A DNA stretch of 64,000 nucleotides from Streptomyces endocoffeicus. Its GTDB lineage: Bacteria > Actinomycetota > Actinomycetes > Streptomycetales > Streptomycetaceae. The stretch is from positions 124,001 through 188,000 of the forward strand of contig NZ_JAERRG010000021.1 in the NCBI RefSeq assembly GCF_016741935.1, given 5' to 3'. A program made the translations under genes and the position numbers. Under the pieces are notes generated by a model. The model was not told where the DNA came from, made no database searches, and saw only the letters and a list, made by a program, of their open reading frames with translations. Within the stretch, counting starts at the first letter, position 1; each line of letters starts with the position of its first letter. Positions 35,873 through 43,662 of this stretch are shown piece after piece.

Positions 35873-36466
35873 TCAGGCCGGGGTCGGTGGGCTGATGATC
35901 CAGAGGATTTCGGCAGCTGTGTCGTGGATGTTGGCCACGCGGTGCGGCACCGAGGTTCGGTACTCGATGCTGTCGCCGGCTTCCAGGTCATGGGCGCGGC
36001 CGTCGAGTTCGAGCCGCACGGCGCCGCTGATGACGAGGAGAATCTCCTGGGAGTCTCCGTGGGTATAGGCGTCGTCACCCGTGGAAGCCCCTGGGTCGAA
36101 CTCGCCCGCGTAGACCTCCACATGCCTGAACGGGGGATGTGAAATCAGTGTTTTGCGACTTCCGGGAGCGGCGTGCAACATGGGCCGGTCGGCCCTCCGT
36201 GTCACTCGCGGGCCCGGGGCGCTGTCCTGGTCGAACAGATGGGCCACGGTGATGCCGAGCGCCCCGGCGATCCGCCGCAACGTTCCGATGGAGGCGTTCG
36301 CCTGCCCGCGTTCCAGCTGACTGAGGAACCCGGGGCTGACGGGGGCCGCCTCCGCCAGGGCGCGTAGCGACATGCGCCGCACCATCCGGTACTCCCGGAT
36401 GCGAGCGCCCAGGGCCGTGTCGGTGGTGAAGTCACCGGCGGGGCCTTGCGTTGGGCGATCGGCCAT
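35873..36466 (-). CDS. XRE-family regulator with C-terminal cupin (PuuR-like)
   Basis: A 197-residue protein. Residues 20-75 form the XRE HTH (MSLRALAEAAPVSPGFLSQL, then ANASIGTLRRIAGALG). Residues about 120-190 are a cupin barrel (YTHGDSQEILLVISGAVRLE, then YRTSVPHRVAN). This architecture is common for regulators of polyamine and amino-acid catabolism. It is read in the same direction as the pot operon and lies about 100 bases upstream of the binding-protein gene. It probably controls that operon and itself through the dyad at 36492. Confidence 0.88.
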   Translation of the reverse strand: MADRPTQGPAGDFTTDTALGARIREYRMVRRMSLRALAEAAPVSPGFLSQLERGQANASIGTLRRIAGALGITVAHLFDQDSAPGPRVTRRADRPMLHAAPGSRKTLISHPPFRHVEVYAGEFDPGASTGDDAYTHGDSQEILLVISGAVRLELDGRAHDLEAGDSIEYRTSVPHRVANIHDTAAEILWIISPPTPA

Positions 36467-36469
36467 CAG

Positions 36470-36506
36470 CGAACACCTGATTCATCTTGAGCGAACAGTT
36501 TGTTCG
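36470..36506. promoter_or_regulatory. Operator-like dyad upstream of the XRE-cupin gene
   Basis: CGAACA-gtt-TGTTCG at 36492-36506 is a perfect six-base inverted repeat with a three-base spacer. A further CGAACA half site sits at 36470-36475, just in front of the regulator's start. The position fits autoregulation by the XRE-cupin protein. No experimental site is known to me for this exact motif. Confidence 0.5.
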
Positions 36507-36773
36507 ATGGGATGGCATGGACCGTACGCCGGGGTGACCTGTCCCACAAGGCCATCGGTCCGCCGTCACCGAAACGTGACCCGCTCGCGGCACGCGCTCG
36601 CCACGCCCGCACCGCGCGAGCCTGTGGGTGCCGGAAACGGGGGGCAGCTCTGCTTGGCACGTCAGACTGCGCTCGATTGCGCCACCGGGACAGTTGATTC
36701 GATCGATGAATGCGGGCATTGCGCTCGAATCTATTGCGTGTTTTCCTGTTTCCGCAGAAGGAAGAGGTGATCC

Positions 36774-37214
36774 ATGGACGACACCGATCGGGCCATCCTG
36801 CGGGAGTTGCAGGCCGACGGTCGTATCCCCTATGCCGAGCTCGGGCCGAAGGTGGGATTGTCGGCTTCGGCTGCGAGGCTGCGGCTGCAGCGGTTGATCG
36901 ACACCGGGACGGTCCAAGTCGTCGGCGTGACCGACCCGATGGCCATGGGCCAGCAGGCGATGGCGCTCCTGGGTCTCTGTATCGAGGGCGATCCCCGGGC
37001 GGTGGCCGATGAACTCTCCAGGCACGACGAAGTCGTGTACGCGGTGCTGACTTCTGGCCGCTTCGACCTGTTCGCCGAGATCGTGTGCGGTCGCCCTCGT
37101 GATCTTCTGGATTTCATCAACGATGTCGTACGGCCCGTGGAGGGCGTCGCGTCCGTGGAGAACTTCCCCTACTTCGCCATTCACACTCACCGGTTCATGT
37201 GGGGAGTCGACTAG
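36774..37214 (+). CDS. Lrp/AsnC-family transcriptional regulator
   Basis: A 146-residue regulator. The N-terminal HTH is DRAILRELQADGRIPYAEL plus VGLSASAARLRLQRL (residues 4-42). The RAM effector domain follows from about residue 65 with VYAVLTSGRFDLFAEIVC. ATG 36774 is preceded by GAAGGAAGAGGTG. It lies 67 bases before the fused aminotransferase gene and probably controls it in response to an amino acid. Copies of ATTGCG at 36676, 36718 and 36733 upstream could be part of its binding region. Confidence 0.9.
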   Translation: MDDTDRAILRELQADGRIPYAELGPKVGLSASAARLRLQRLIDTGTVQVVGVTDPMAMGQQAMALLGLCIEGDPRAVADELSRHDEVVYAVLTSGRFDLFAEIVCGRPRDLLDFINDVVRPVEGVASVENFPYFAIHTHRFMWGVD

Positions 37215-37281
37215 AAGCATCCGCGCGCTCGCGCCAAGCCCGCCCACGCCACGCTCCGCTCACCAAGCCGAGGAACCCGGC

Positions 37282-40239
37282 ATGCCGCATGACGAGTACC
37301 GCACCATCGACTTCTTCGCCCAGGGCGCGCTTCCCGCGCCGCGGGTGTCACCTGCTCAGGCAGAGCGCATCGCCTCCCAACATCTCGGAATCACCGCCCG
37401 TGCGGAGGCACTGGGAAGCCAGCAGGACGCCAACTTCCTGCTGCGCTCCGACGTCGGGACACCCCTGGCGGTCCTGAAGATCGCCAACCAGGCCTTCAGC
37501 CCGACGGAGATCGAAGCCCAGGACACTGCCGCCGGCCTGATCGCCGCGGCTCACCCGGAACTGCGCATCGCCACCGTCCTGCGCCGCCCCGACGGCTCCC
37601 CCCGGCGCGCGAGGGTGGTCAGCGAAGGCGAGCCGGTCATCGCGCGACTGCTGGAGCACCTTCCCGGCGGCCCGCTCTCCGGACCGCGGCACCTGTCCCC
37701 GAGCACGGTGGCGGCCATGGGCACGATCGCGGGGAAGGTCAGCGTCGCCCTGCGCGACTTCCGGCACCCGGGCCTGGACCGTGTACTCCAGTGGGACCCG
37801 CGGTACGCCGACCGCGTCGTCGCCGAACTCACAGAGCACATCCCCGAGCCCGACCGCCGCACCGCCATCCACACCGCGACCACCGACGCCTGGACGCGGG
37901 TGCAGAAGGTCGCCGTTCTGCTGCCCTGTCAGGCCGTACACCTCGACCTCACCGACGACAACCTGATCCGTTCTCCCGCCAGCCGCCTCCCGATGCCCGA
38001 CGGAGTCATCGACTTCGGTGACCTGACCCGGAGTTGGGCGGTCGGCGAACTGGCGGTGTCGCTCTCCTCGATGCTTCACCACGACGGCGTCGAACCGCAC
38101 CACGTGCTGCCCGCCATCCGGGCCTTCCACGCCGTCCGGCCGCTCTCCCCGGCGGAGGTCGAGGCGCTGTGGCCGCTGGTGGTCCTGCGCGCCGCCGGCC
38201 TGGTCGCCAGCGGCCGCCACCAGGCCGCCGTCGACGAGGGGAACGCTTACGCCGAGGCCGCGCTCGACCGCGAGTGGCGAATATTCGAGCAGGCCACCCA
38301 CCTGCCACTTCCCGTGATGACCCACCTCATCAAGGACGCGATCGACCGGCCCGACGCGCCCGCTCGCGCCGACGCGCCGGCGCACCCGTTGCTGCGGGGC
38401 CTTACCGCCGATGACATCTCCCTTCTCGACCTGTCCACCGGCGCCGACACCCTGGACCACGGAGTCTGGCTCGAAGCGGACACCGAGAACCGGCTGGCGG
38501 CCTCCGCGCTCGCCGACGGCGCGGCCGCGGTCGTCACGCGGTACGCGCAGGCGCGACTCACCCAGGCCCCTGCCCTGTCCGCCGCATCTCCCGCGACCGT
38601 GGCCACCGGCATCGACCTGTGGCTCGGCCGGGCCACCGTGCTGCGGGCTCCCGGCACCGGCGAGGTCCTCGCCGCGGCGCCCAATCAGCTGACGGTCACC
38701 TACGGCCCGCTGGTGCTGACGGTCTCCTTCCCCCACACGGTCCACCCCGTGATCTCCGCCGGGGCGACGCTCCGCGCGGGCGAGGACCTGGCCCACCTCC
38801 CTGCCGGGACATGGGTACGTCTTGGGCTGCGCGGCGCCGACGGCCCGACCGTCCCCGCGCGGGTGCGCCCCGAGTACGCCGCCGGATGGCTCGCGCTCAC
38901 CGCGGACCCTTCCCCGCTCATCGGTCTCCCGGCCGCTGGCCCTGAGGAGCACGCGGACCTGCTCGACCGGCGGGACGCCGTGTTCGCGACCGTGCAGGAG
39001 CACTACTACGCCGACCCGCCCCGAATCGAGCGTGGTTGGCGGCACCATCTGGCCTCCGCCGAGGGCCGCTCCTACCTCGACATCGTCAACAATGTCACCC
39101 CGCTGGGCCACGCTCATCCACGCGTGGAGCGGGCGGTCTCGCGGCAACTGCGACGGCTCAACACCAACTCGCGCTTCCACTACGCCTCGGTGGTGGAGTT
39201 CACCGAACGCCTCGCCGCCCTCCTGCCCGACCCCCTGGACACGGTGTTCCTGGTCAACTCCGGCTCCGAGGCGGTCGATCTGGGCATCCGGCTGGCCATC
39301 GGCACCTCCGGGCAGCCCGATGTCGTCGCGCTGCGCGAGGCATATCACGGCTGGACCTACGCCTCCGACGCGGTCTCCACCTCGCTCCAGGACAACCCCA
39401 ACGCCCTGGCCACCCGCCCAAGCTGGGCCCACACCGTGGATTCGCCCAACTCCTACCGAGGCCGGCACCGCGGGGCGGACGCGGTGCGCTACGGACCCGA
39501 GGCGGCCGCGATGATCGACGACCTCGCCGCTTCCGGTCGACCGCCAGGAGCCTTTCTCAGCGAGACCTTCTACGGCAACGCCGGGGGCGTGGCCCTGCCC
39601 GAGGGCTACCTCGCCGAGGTGTACGCCGCGGTCCGCCGCCACGGCGGCCTGGCCGTCGCCGATGAGGTCCAGGTCGGCTACGGCCGACTGGGCCATTGGT
39701 TCTGGGGCTTCGAGCAGCAACAGGTCGTCCCCGACGTTGTCTGTGTGGCCAAGGCCATGGGCAACGGCCACCCCCTCGGCGCCGTCATCACGTCCAAGGA
39801 GGTTGCCGACCGCTACCGTGACCAGGGCTACTTCTTCTCATCCACCGGTGGCAGTCCGGTCTCCAGCGTTGTGGGTCTCACCGTCCTGGACACCCTGCGC
39901 GACGAGGACCTCCAGGGCAACGCGGTACGCGTGGGCGGCCGTCTCAAGAGCCGGCTCCAGGCACTGGCCGGCCACCACGACATCATCGGCGCCGTCCACG
40001 GCTCGGGCCTCTACCTCGGCCTCGAACTCGTCCGGGACCACGCCACGTTGGAACCCGCCACGGAAGAGACCGCCGAACTCTGCGACCGCATGCTCGACCT
40101 CGGCGTGATCGTGCAGCCCACCGGAGACCACCTCAACATCCTCAAAATCAAGCCGCCGTTGTGCATCGACGCCGCCGCGGCCGACTTCTTCACCGACACG
40201 CTGGAGCGGGCCCTCACCCAACTCGGCCACCGCCGCTGA
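37282..40239 (+). CDS. Three-domain protein: APH-type kinase, M23-like domain, class III aminotransferase/phospholyase
   Basis: A 985-residue cytoplasmic fusion. Residues about 30-330 are an aminoglycoside/hydroxylysine-kinase-type phosphotransferase; the Brenner motif HLDLTDDN is near 220 and the metal-binding IDFGDL near 243. Residues about 480-570 resemble a peptidase M23/lipoyl-like beta domain, in which the usual zinc His/Asp set is not evident. From about 590 a class III PLP enzyme follows, with NSGSEAVDLGIRLA, DEVQVGYGRLG near 794 and the PLP Lys near 824 in VAKAMGNGHPLG. The human relatives HYKK and PHYKPL/ETNPPL act in sequence as amino-alcohol kinase and ammoniophospholyase, so this fusion may do both steps. 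The exact substrate is unknown. Confidence 0.85.
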   Translation: MPHDEYRTIDFFAQGALPAPRVSPAQAERIASQHLGITARAEALGSQQDANFLLRSDVGTPLAVLKIANQAFSPTEIEAQDTAAGLIAAAHPELRIATVLRRPDGSPRRARVVSEGEPVIARLLEHLPGGPLSGPRHLSPSTVAAMGTIAGKVSVALRDFRHPGLDRVLQWDPRYADRVVAELTEHIPEPDRRTAIHTATTDAWTRVQKVAVLLPCQAVHLDLTDDNLIRSPASRLPMPDGVIDFGDLTRSWAVGELAVSLSSMLHHDGVEPHHVLPAIRAFHAVRPLSPAEVEALWPLVVLRAAGLVASGRHQAAVDEGNAYAEAALDREWRIFEQATHLPLPVMTHLIKDAIDRPDAPARADAPAHPLLRGLTADDISLLDLSTGADTLDHGVWLEADTENRLAASALADGAAAVVTRYAQARLTQAPALSAASPATVATGIDLWLGRATVLRAPGTGEVLAAAPNQLTVTYGPLVLTVSFPHTVHPVISAGATLRAGEDLAHLPAGTWVRLGLRGADGPTVPARVRPEYAAGWLALTADPSPLIGLPAAGPEEHADLLDRRDAVFATVQEHYYADPPRIERGWRHHLASAEGRSYLDIVNNVTPLGHAHPRVERAVSRQLRRLNTNSRFHYASVVEFTERLAALLPDPLDTVFLVNSGSEAVDLGIRLAIGTSGQPDVVALREAYHGWTYASDAVSTSLQDNPNALATRPSWAHTVDSPNSYRGRHRGADAVRYGPEAAAMIDDLAASGRPPGAFLSETFYGNAGGVALPEGYLAEVYAAVRRHGGLAVADEVQVGYGRLGHWFWGFEQQQVVPDVVCVAKAMGNGHPLGAVITSKEVADRYRDQGYFFSSTGGSPVSSVVGLTVLDTLRDEDLQGNAVRVGGRLKSRLQALAGHHDIIGAVHGSGLYLGLELVRDHATLEPATEETAELCDRMLDLGVIVQPTGDHLNILKIKPPLCIDAAAADFFTDTLERALTQLGHRR

Positions 40240-40329
40240 CCGCTGGAGGCGTTGTCCGGACGACTCCGCCGGCATGGTCCTACTCAGCGATACCCGTGGG
40301 CCCGCGGCACATCCCCCAGGCTCTGCGCT

Positions 40330-40488
40330 CAAGCCAGCGCTTTCCGGTCCACCGGCAGGGCCTGGCGCTGGCCGTCGCCGAGCCGTGAGTACACCTTGGC
40401 GAGCCGGACTTGGCGGGCCGCGATGTCGTCCTGGAAGTTGTTGGAGTTGACCGCGCCGAGCCGGATTCCCCGCTCCTCGGCACGCTAG
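40330..40488 (-). pseudogene. L-rhamnose isomerase (RhaI-type) remnant
   Basis: The minus-strand translation reads AEERGIRLGAVNSNNFQDD, and then, after an in-frame loss of about 40 residues, DIAARQVRLAKVYSRLGDGQ. Both segments are characteristic of RhaI/streptomycete-type rhamnose isomerases (GAVNSNTFQDD and DIRARQDRL blocks). Nothing of the remaining 300 or so residues is left. It is a dead relic, but its presence supports a rhamnose-related history of the glycan locus to its right. Confidence 0.72.
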
Positions 40489-40506
40489 CTGTGCGCACGC
40501 TGGGGC

Positions 40507-41718
40507 TCAGGACTGATCGTGCTTACGGAGGGAGGTGCGGCGTTCAAGCAAGGTGCGATCCCGCTGCAAGTATTTCTGAACCGAAGTCGCTAGGTTGACG
40601 GAAATCTTCTCCTGGGCGGCGATGGTTGGATGGGTGCCGTCCGTTGTCTCTGTCGCGATATCAATCCAGCCGGACGTATCGATGTATATCACCTTCGCAT
40701 CCCCGATGGAATTTCTTGCGCTCACTATTTCGGATATCTCATTCCTGTGAGATCCGTTGAATGGGGTCATTGCGAAGACCGTCGCGTCTGGGTAGTACGC
40801 TCTCATGTTTTCGAGGAAGGTGGTATACGCAGGCTTGAAATTCTGCGCCTTTTCGCCGGTTGCAGGGTCGTTTGTGCCGAGATTAATAACAAGATAGTCG
40901 GGTGTGTACTGCGAGGTGTCCCATTCCGGAACGCTCGATTCGCCCGAGACGTACTCCGACAGCTTGGTGTAGCGGCTCACCATCCCGGTCGTGTCCGGCC
41001 CGCCGGACCCCGCCGCCACCGCTATCCCTCCAAATGCAACGGTATTATGGGAAAGGTTCAGCAGTTCAGGTGCCTTGAAGCTGAACGAATTCCCGAGCGA
41101 ATTGACCAATCCTGGCCCGATGTACCCCACCGAAATGGAATCCCCCACAAACTCCATGGTTGGCCTTTTGGTGAAGGGTATCGTGCTTGCGCCATGGTCG
41201 ATCTGGCAGTACTTCATTCTCGGGAAGGATTGCTGGTACTCCGAATAGATCCGCATCGAGTGTTTCCCGCCTTTGAGGCCCGATGCAATGGTCAACGTAT
41301 CTTTCGCGTTGATATTTCGCTGGAATGCCCCTCCGTCTACGCTGTAGAGAAGCCTGCAAGTATCCTCAAGCGCCACAGAAAGGGAGGTTCCCGTAAAGCT
41401 GAGTTCGAGGCCGCTTTCGTAGTATCCGTAGACGTATCCGTTCGGTTTTTCCTTCCATCGGCCCAGGTAATGGATATTCTTATCGCTCATCGGAACCAAA
41501 CCCTTGGCGTATGACACGGAACCATCCGCGTGAAAGGTCGGTTGCGTGTCAGACGTTGCTGCTGGGCGGATGCCGACGCTAGGACGCCCCGCTGAGACCG
41601 CAGGGCCGGGTGTACCCAGAACAATCCCGCCCGCGGCGATTGGTGCTGCTTTAAGCAGCGCCCTCCGGCTGATCCCGCCGGTGCCTCTCTCTCCGAGCTC
41701 GTCATCTCGTTCAGGCAT
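40507..41718 (-). CDS. Tat-exported SGNH-type carbohydrate esterase (CE2-like)
   Basis: A 403-residue precursor with the Tat motif SRRALLKAAPIAAGG near residue 18. A beta-sandwich of about 110 residues (GRWKEKPNGYVYGYYESGLE through RIYSEYQQSFPR) precedes an SGNH hydrolase with FVGDSISVGYIGPG near 193, NLGTNDP near 280 and DGTHPTIAAQEK near 360. This order matches family CE2 acetylesterases, which deacetylate polysaccharides. The base composition stands out: 40681-40740 is only 45% G+C in a region otherwise near 70%, suggesting acquisition from another lineage. It lies about 60 bases downstream of the GH99-like gene. Confidence 0.82.
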   Translation of the reverse strand: MPERDDELGERGTGGISRRALLKAAPIAAGGIVLGTPGPAVSAGRPSVGIRPAATSDTQPTFHADGSVSYAKGLVPMSDKNIHYLGRWKEKPNGYVYGYYESGLELSFTGTSLSVALEDTCRLLYSVDGGAFQRNINAKDTLTIASGLKGGKHSMRIYSEYQQSFPRMKYCQIDHGASTIPFTKRPTMEFVGDSISVGYIGPGLVNSLGNSFSFKAPELLNLSHNTVAFGGIAVAAGSGGPDTTGMVSRYTKLSEYVSGESSVPEWDTSQYTPDYLVINLGTNDPATGEKAQNFKPAYTTFLENMRAYYPDATVFAMTPFNGSHRNEISEIVSARNSIGDAKVIYIDTSGWIDIATETTDGTHPTIAAQEKISVNLATSVQKYLQRDRTLLERRTSLRKHDQS

Positions 41719-41781
41719 ACTGCCGTCTCCTTTGATGTGTTTTCGGCGTCCGGGGGGGTCGGTCGACTGGGTGTTCCGGAA

Positions 41782-43494
41782 CTAACTGGTTCGAGGTACT
41801 TCTGCGATGGCGTCCAGGCGTAGCGGCCTGCCCGCGTCCCTGATTTCGAACAGTGTCGGGCAGATCCAGCCGCCTTCATCGAATTCGTTCCAGGCGTAGA
41901 TGAGGACCGTGCTGGCCGACGCATTGTCCGGATGACTATGGTTCCAGGTCACGGCGCCTTGCAGGTGTGTTGCGATTTCCTTGGGTGTTGCCTGTTGTGT
42001 CCACTCATCCTTGAACCCCGTATAGTTGGGCTCCCAGGAAAGTGGATAGTCGTACCGTGTGCGCTTGTCCCAACCTGTTGAAACGGTCGGGACGACGCTT
42101 CCTGCCGCAGTTGCGTACTGATCCCACAGGCCGGCTTCGGCGTCAGCGAGTTCAGAATACGGGCGGCCATTTTGCTTGCCAGTCGCGTAGCGGCTGACCG
42201 CGTCGGCGCCCACGGCGGCCTTGAGGTCGGCCGCGCCCTGTGCGGTCCACGCCATGACCACAATGTACGGATCAGGTAGCCCAGCCTGTGCACAAGCGGC
42301 CCTCATCGTGGCCACCTGACCCGCCGTGGCCGTACTGAAGAAGTACACGAGTGGCCGTCCGCCAAGTACGCGCTGGTAATTAGACTCGCTGAACTGTGCC
42401 ACGAGGTGTGGAAGATTCGTGGCATAGCTGCCGGTGAAGTTGCCGTCCAATATGGCGCACCAGTTGACATCCCCCCTTCTCTTGCTGGAAAGGTACAACT
42501 CCCTGGCTCGGGCCAGCGGTTGCTGCGGGTAATAGAGGAAAGCCCAGTAGTCGATTCCGGCATCCTTGGCGTATTGGATCTCCCGGTCCATGACGCCCTG
42601 GAGCGTGGCATCGCTATTGACGGACTCGGTCACCCGTGTACTGACATCGTCGATGTAGAGCTCGCAGGGCGAGCCCTCGCTGGTGCCAAAGACGAGAGTG
42701 TCGAGCACTGTCGCGGATTCGCGGAACGCCGCATTGCGCACCTTCCGTATCCCGTCCACGAAGATATCGACAAACGGTGCAGCAGCTTCGGGGGGCGTAG
42801 GATCGATGACGATCTTGATCGAGTACCACCTATCGCTCTCGATGGCTTGGACAACGTTCCAAGAGCCGTCAGACGCACGGTAGACAAGTTCCTTGGCGCC
42901 GGCGTCGCCCCGGGTTGCCAGATCGACGGCGACAGACGAGCCGCCGCTCAGGCTTGCGCTGGCCCCTTGGCCGGCAGCTGCCTCCTTCCACTGCCACTGC
43001 ACAGTGACAGCACGTTTCTGCGCGGAGAATGTGCGGGCCATTGTCACCGCCGTGGACCCGGACGAGCTCCGCAGGCGAACGGACTTGCCTGTTCTTCCGG
43101 ACACCTCAACGACGGACGCGTCGGTACCCGTTGGGGCCTTTACGCTCCAACCGGCGGGAGCGGTACCGGTCGTTTCGCCGTCGAAGCTCTGGTCGATCAA
43201 CACTGGCCGCGGAACCGTGATGTCGGCATAGAAGGGAAGCCGGAAGTGGTACTTGTCCGGCGACAGCGTGCGGTTTACACCGCTTCCGTAGTGAGAATCT
43301 CCGCCCACCCAGGCGTCCCATCGAATCGCCCCGACCAGGGTCCTGGTGGCTTGGGGTCCTCGCCCGGCGGCTACGGCCGCAGTCGGCACCGCGAGACCGA
43401 GGACGGCACCACCCGACACCGCGGTCGCCACCTTGAGGATGCCCCGGCGACTCGGCTTGCCGGCAGGAGCGGAATCTGAATTATTCGCTGTCAT
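41782..43494 (-). CDS. Tat-exported GH99-like protein with an inserted jelly-roll domain
   Basis: A 570-residue precursor. SRRGILKVATAVSGGAVLG gives a Tat signal. The catalytic-type region is split. A first strand (LVGAIRWDAWVGG) near residue 48 is followed by a roughly 190-residue beta-sandwich (LIDQSFDGETTGTAPAGWSV through ELYIDDVSTRV), and the barrel resumes with DREIQYAKDAGIDYWAFLYY near 310. It ends with AWNEFDEGGWICPT, equivalent to AWNEWTEG of GH99/WbsX-like proteins. ATG 43494 is chosen for the AGGGGG site just upstream. It probably cleaves or binds a glycan outside the cell; activity is unproven for this group. Confidence 0.7.
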   Translation of the reverse strand: MTANNSDSAPAGKPSRRGILKVATAVSGGAVLGLAVPTAAVAAGRGPQATRTLVGAIRWDAWVGGDSHYGSGVNRTLSPDKYHFRLPFYADITVPRPVLIDQSFDGETTGTAPAGWSVKAPTGTDASVVEVSGRTGKSVRLRSSSGSTAVTMARTFSAQKRAVTVQWQWKEAAAGQGASASLSGGSSVAVDLATRGDAGAKELVYRASDGSWNVVQAIESDRWYSIKIVIDPTPPEAAAPFVDIFVDGIRKVRNAAFRESATVLDTLVFGTSEGSPCELYIDDVSTRVTESVNSDATLQGVMDREIQYAKDAGIDYWAFLYYPQQPLARARELYLSSKRRGDVNWCAILDGNFTGSYATNLPHLVAQFSESNYQRVLGGRPLVYFFSTATAGQVATMRAACAQAGLPDPYIVVMAWTAQGAADLKAAVGADAVSRYATGKQNGRPYSELADAEAGLWDQYATAAGSVVPTVSTGWDKRTRYDYPLSWEPNYTGFKDEWTQQATPKEIATHLQGAVTWNHSHPDNASASTVLIYAWNEFDEGGWICPTLFEIRDAGRPLRLDAIAEVPRTS

Positions 43495-43662
43495 CGTAAA
43501 TCCCCCTAGAGAGATTGATGCCGGGATCATGTTGGGTAGTTGTCGGACATCTTGCCGACTGTCGAGTTTTCATCGACGACCACGACTGGATCAACGCTTA
43601 CTTCCTGCCGACAGTTGCCTGGCCGCGACCGGACTCGCTCCGGTGACATCACACAGACAAGG

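Noticed and set aside
37348-39771. 807-codon antisense open frame opposite the kinase-aminotransferase gene
   Set aside because: Same GC artefact; the sense strand carries HLDLTDDN and the PLP-lysine motif, the antisense translation is low-complexity Gly/Arg/Val.
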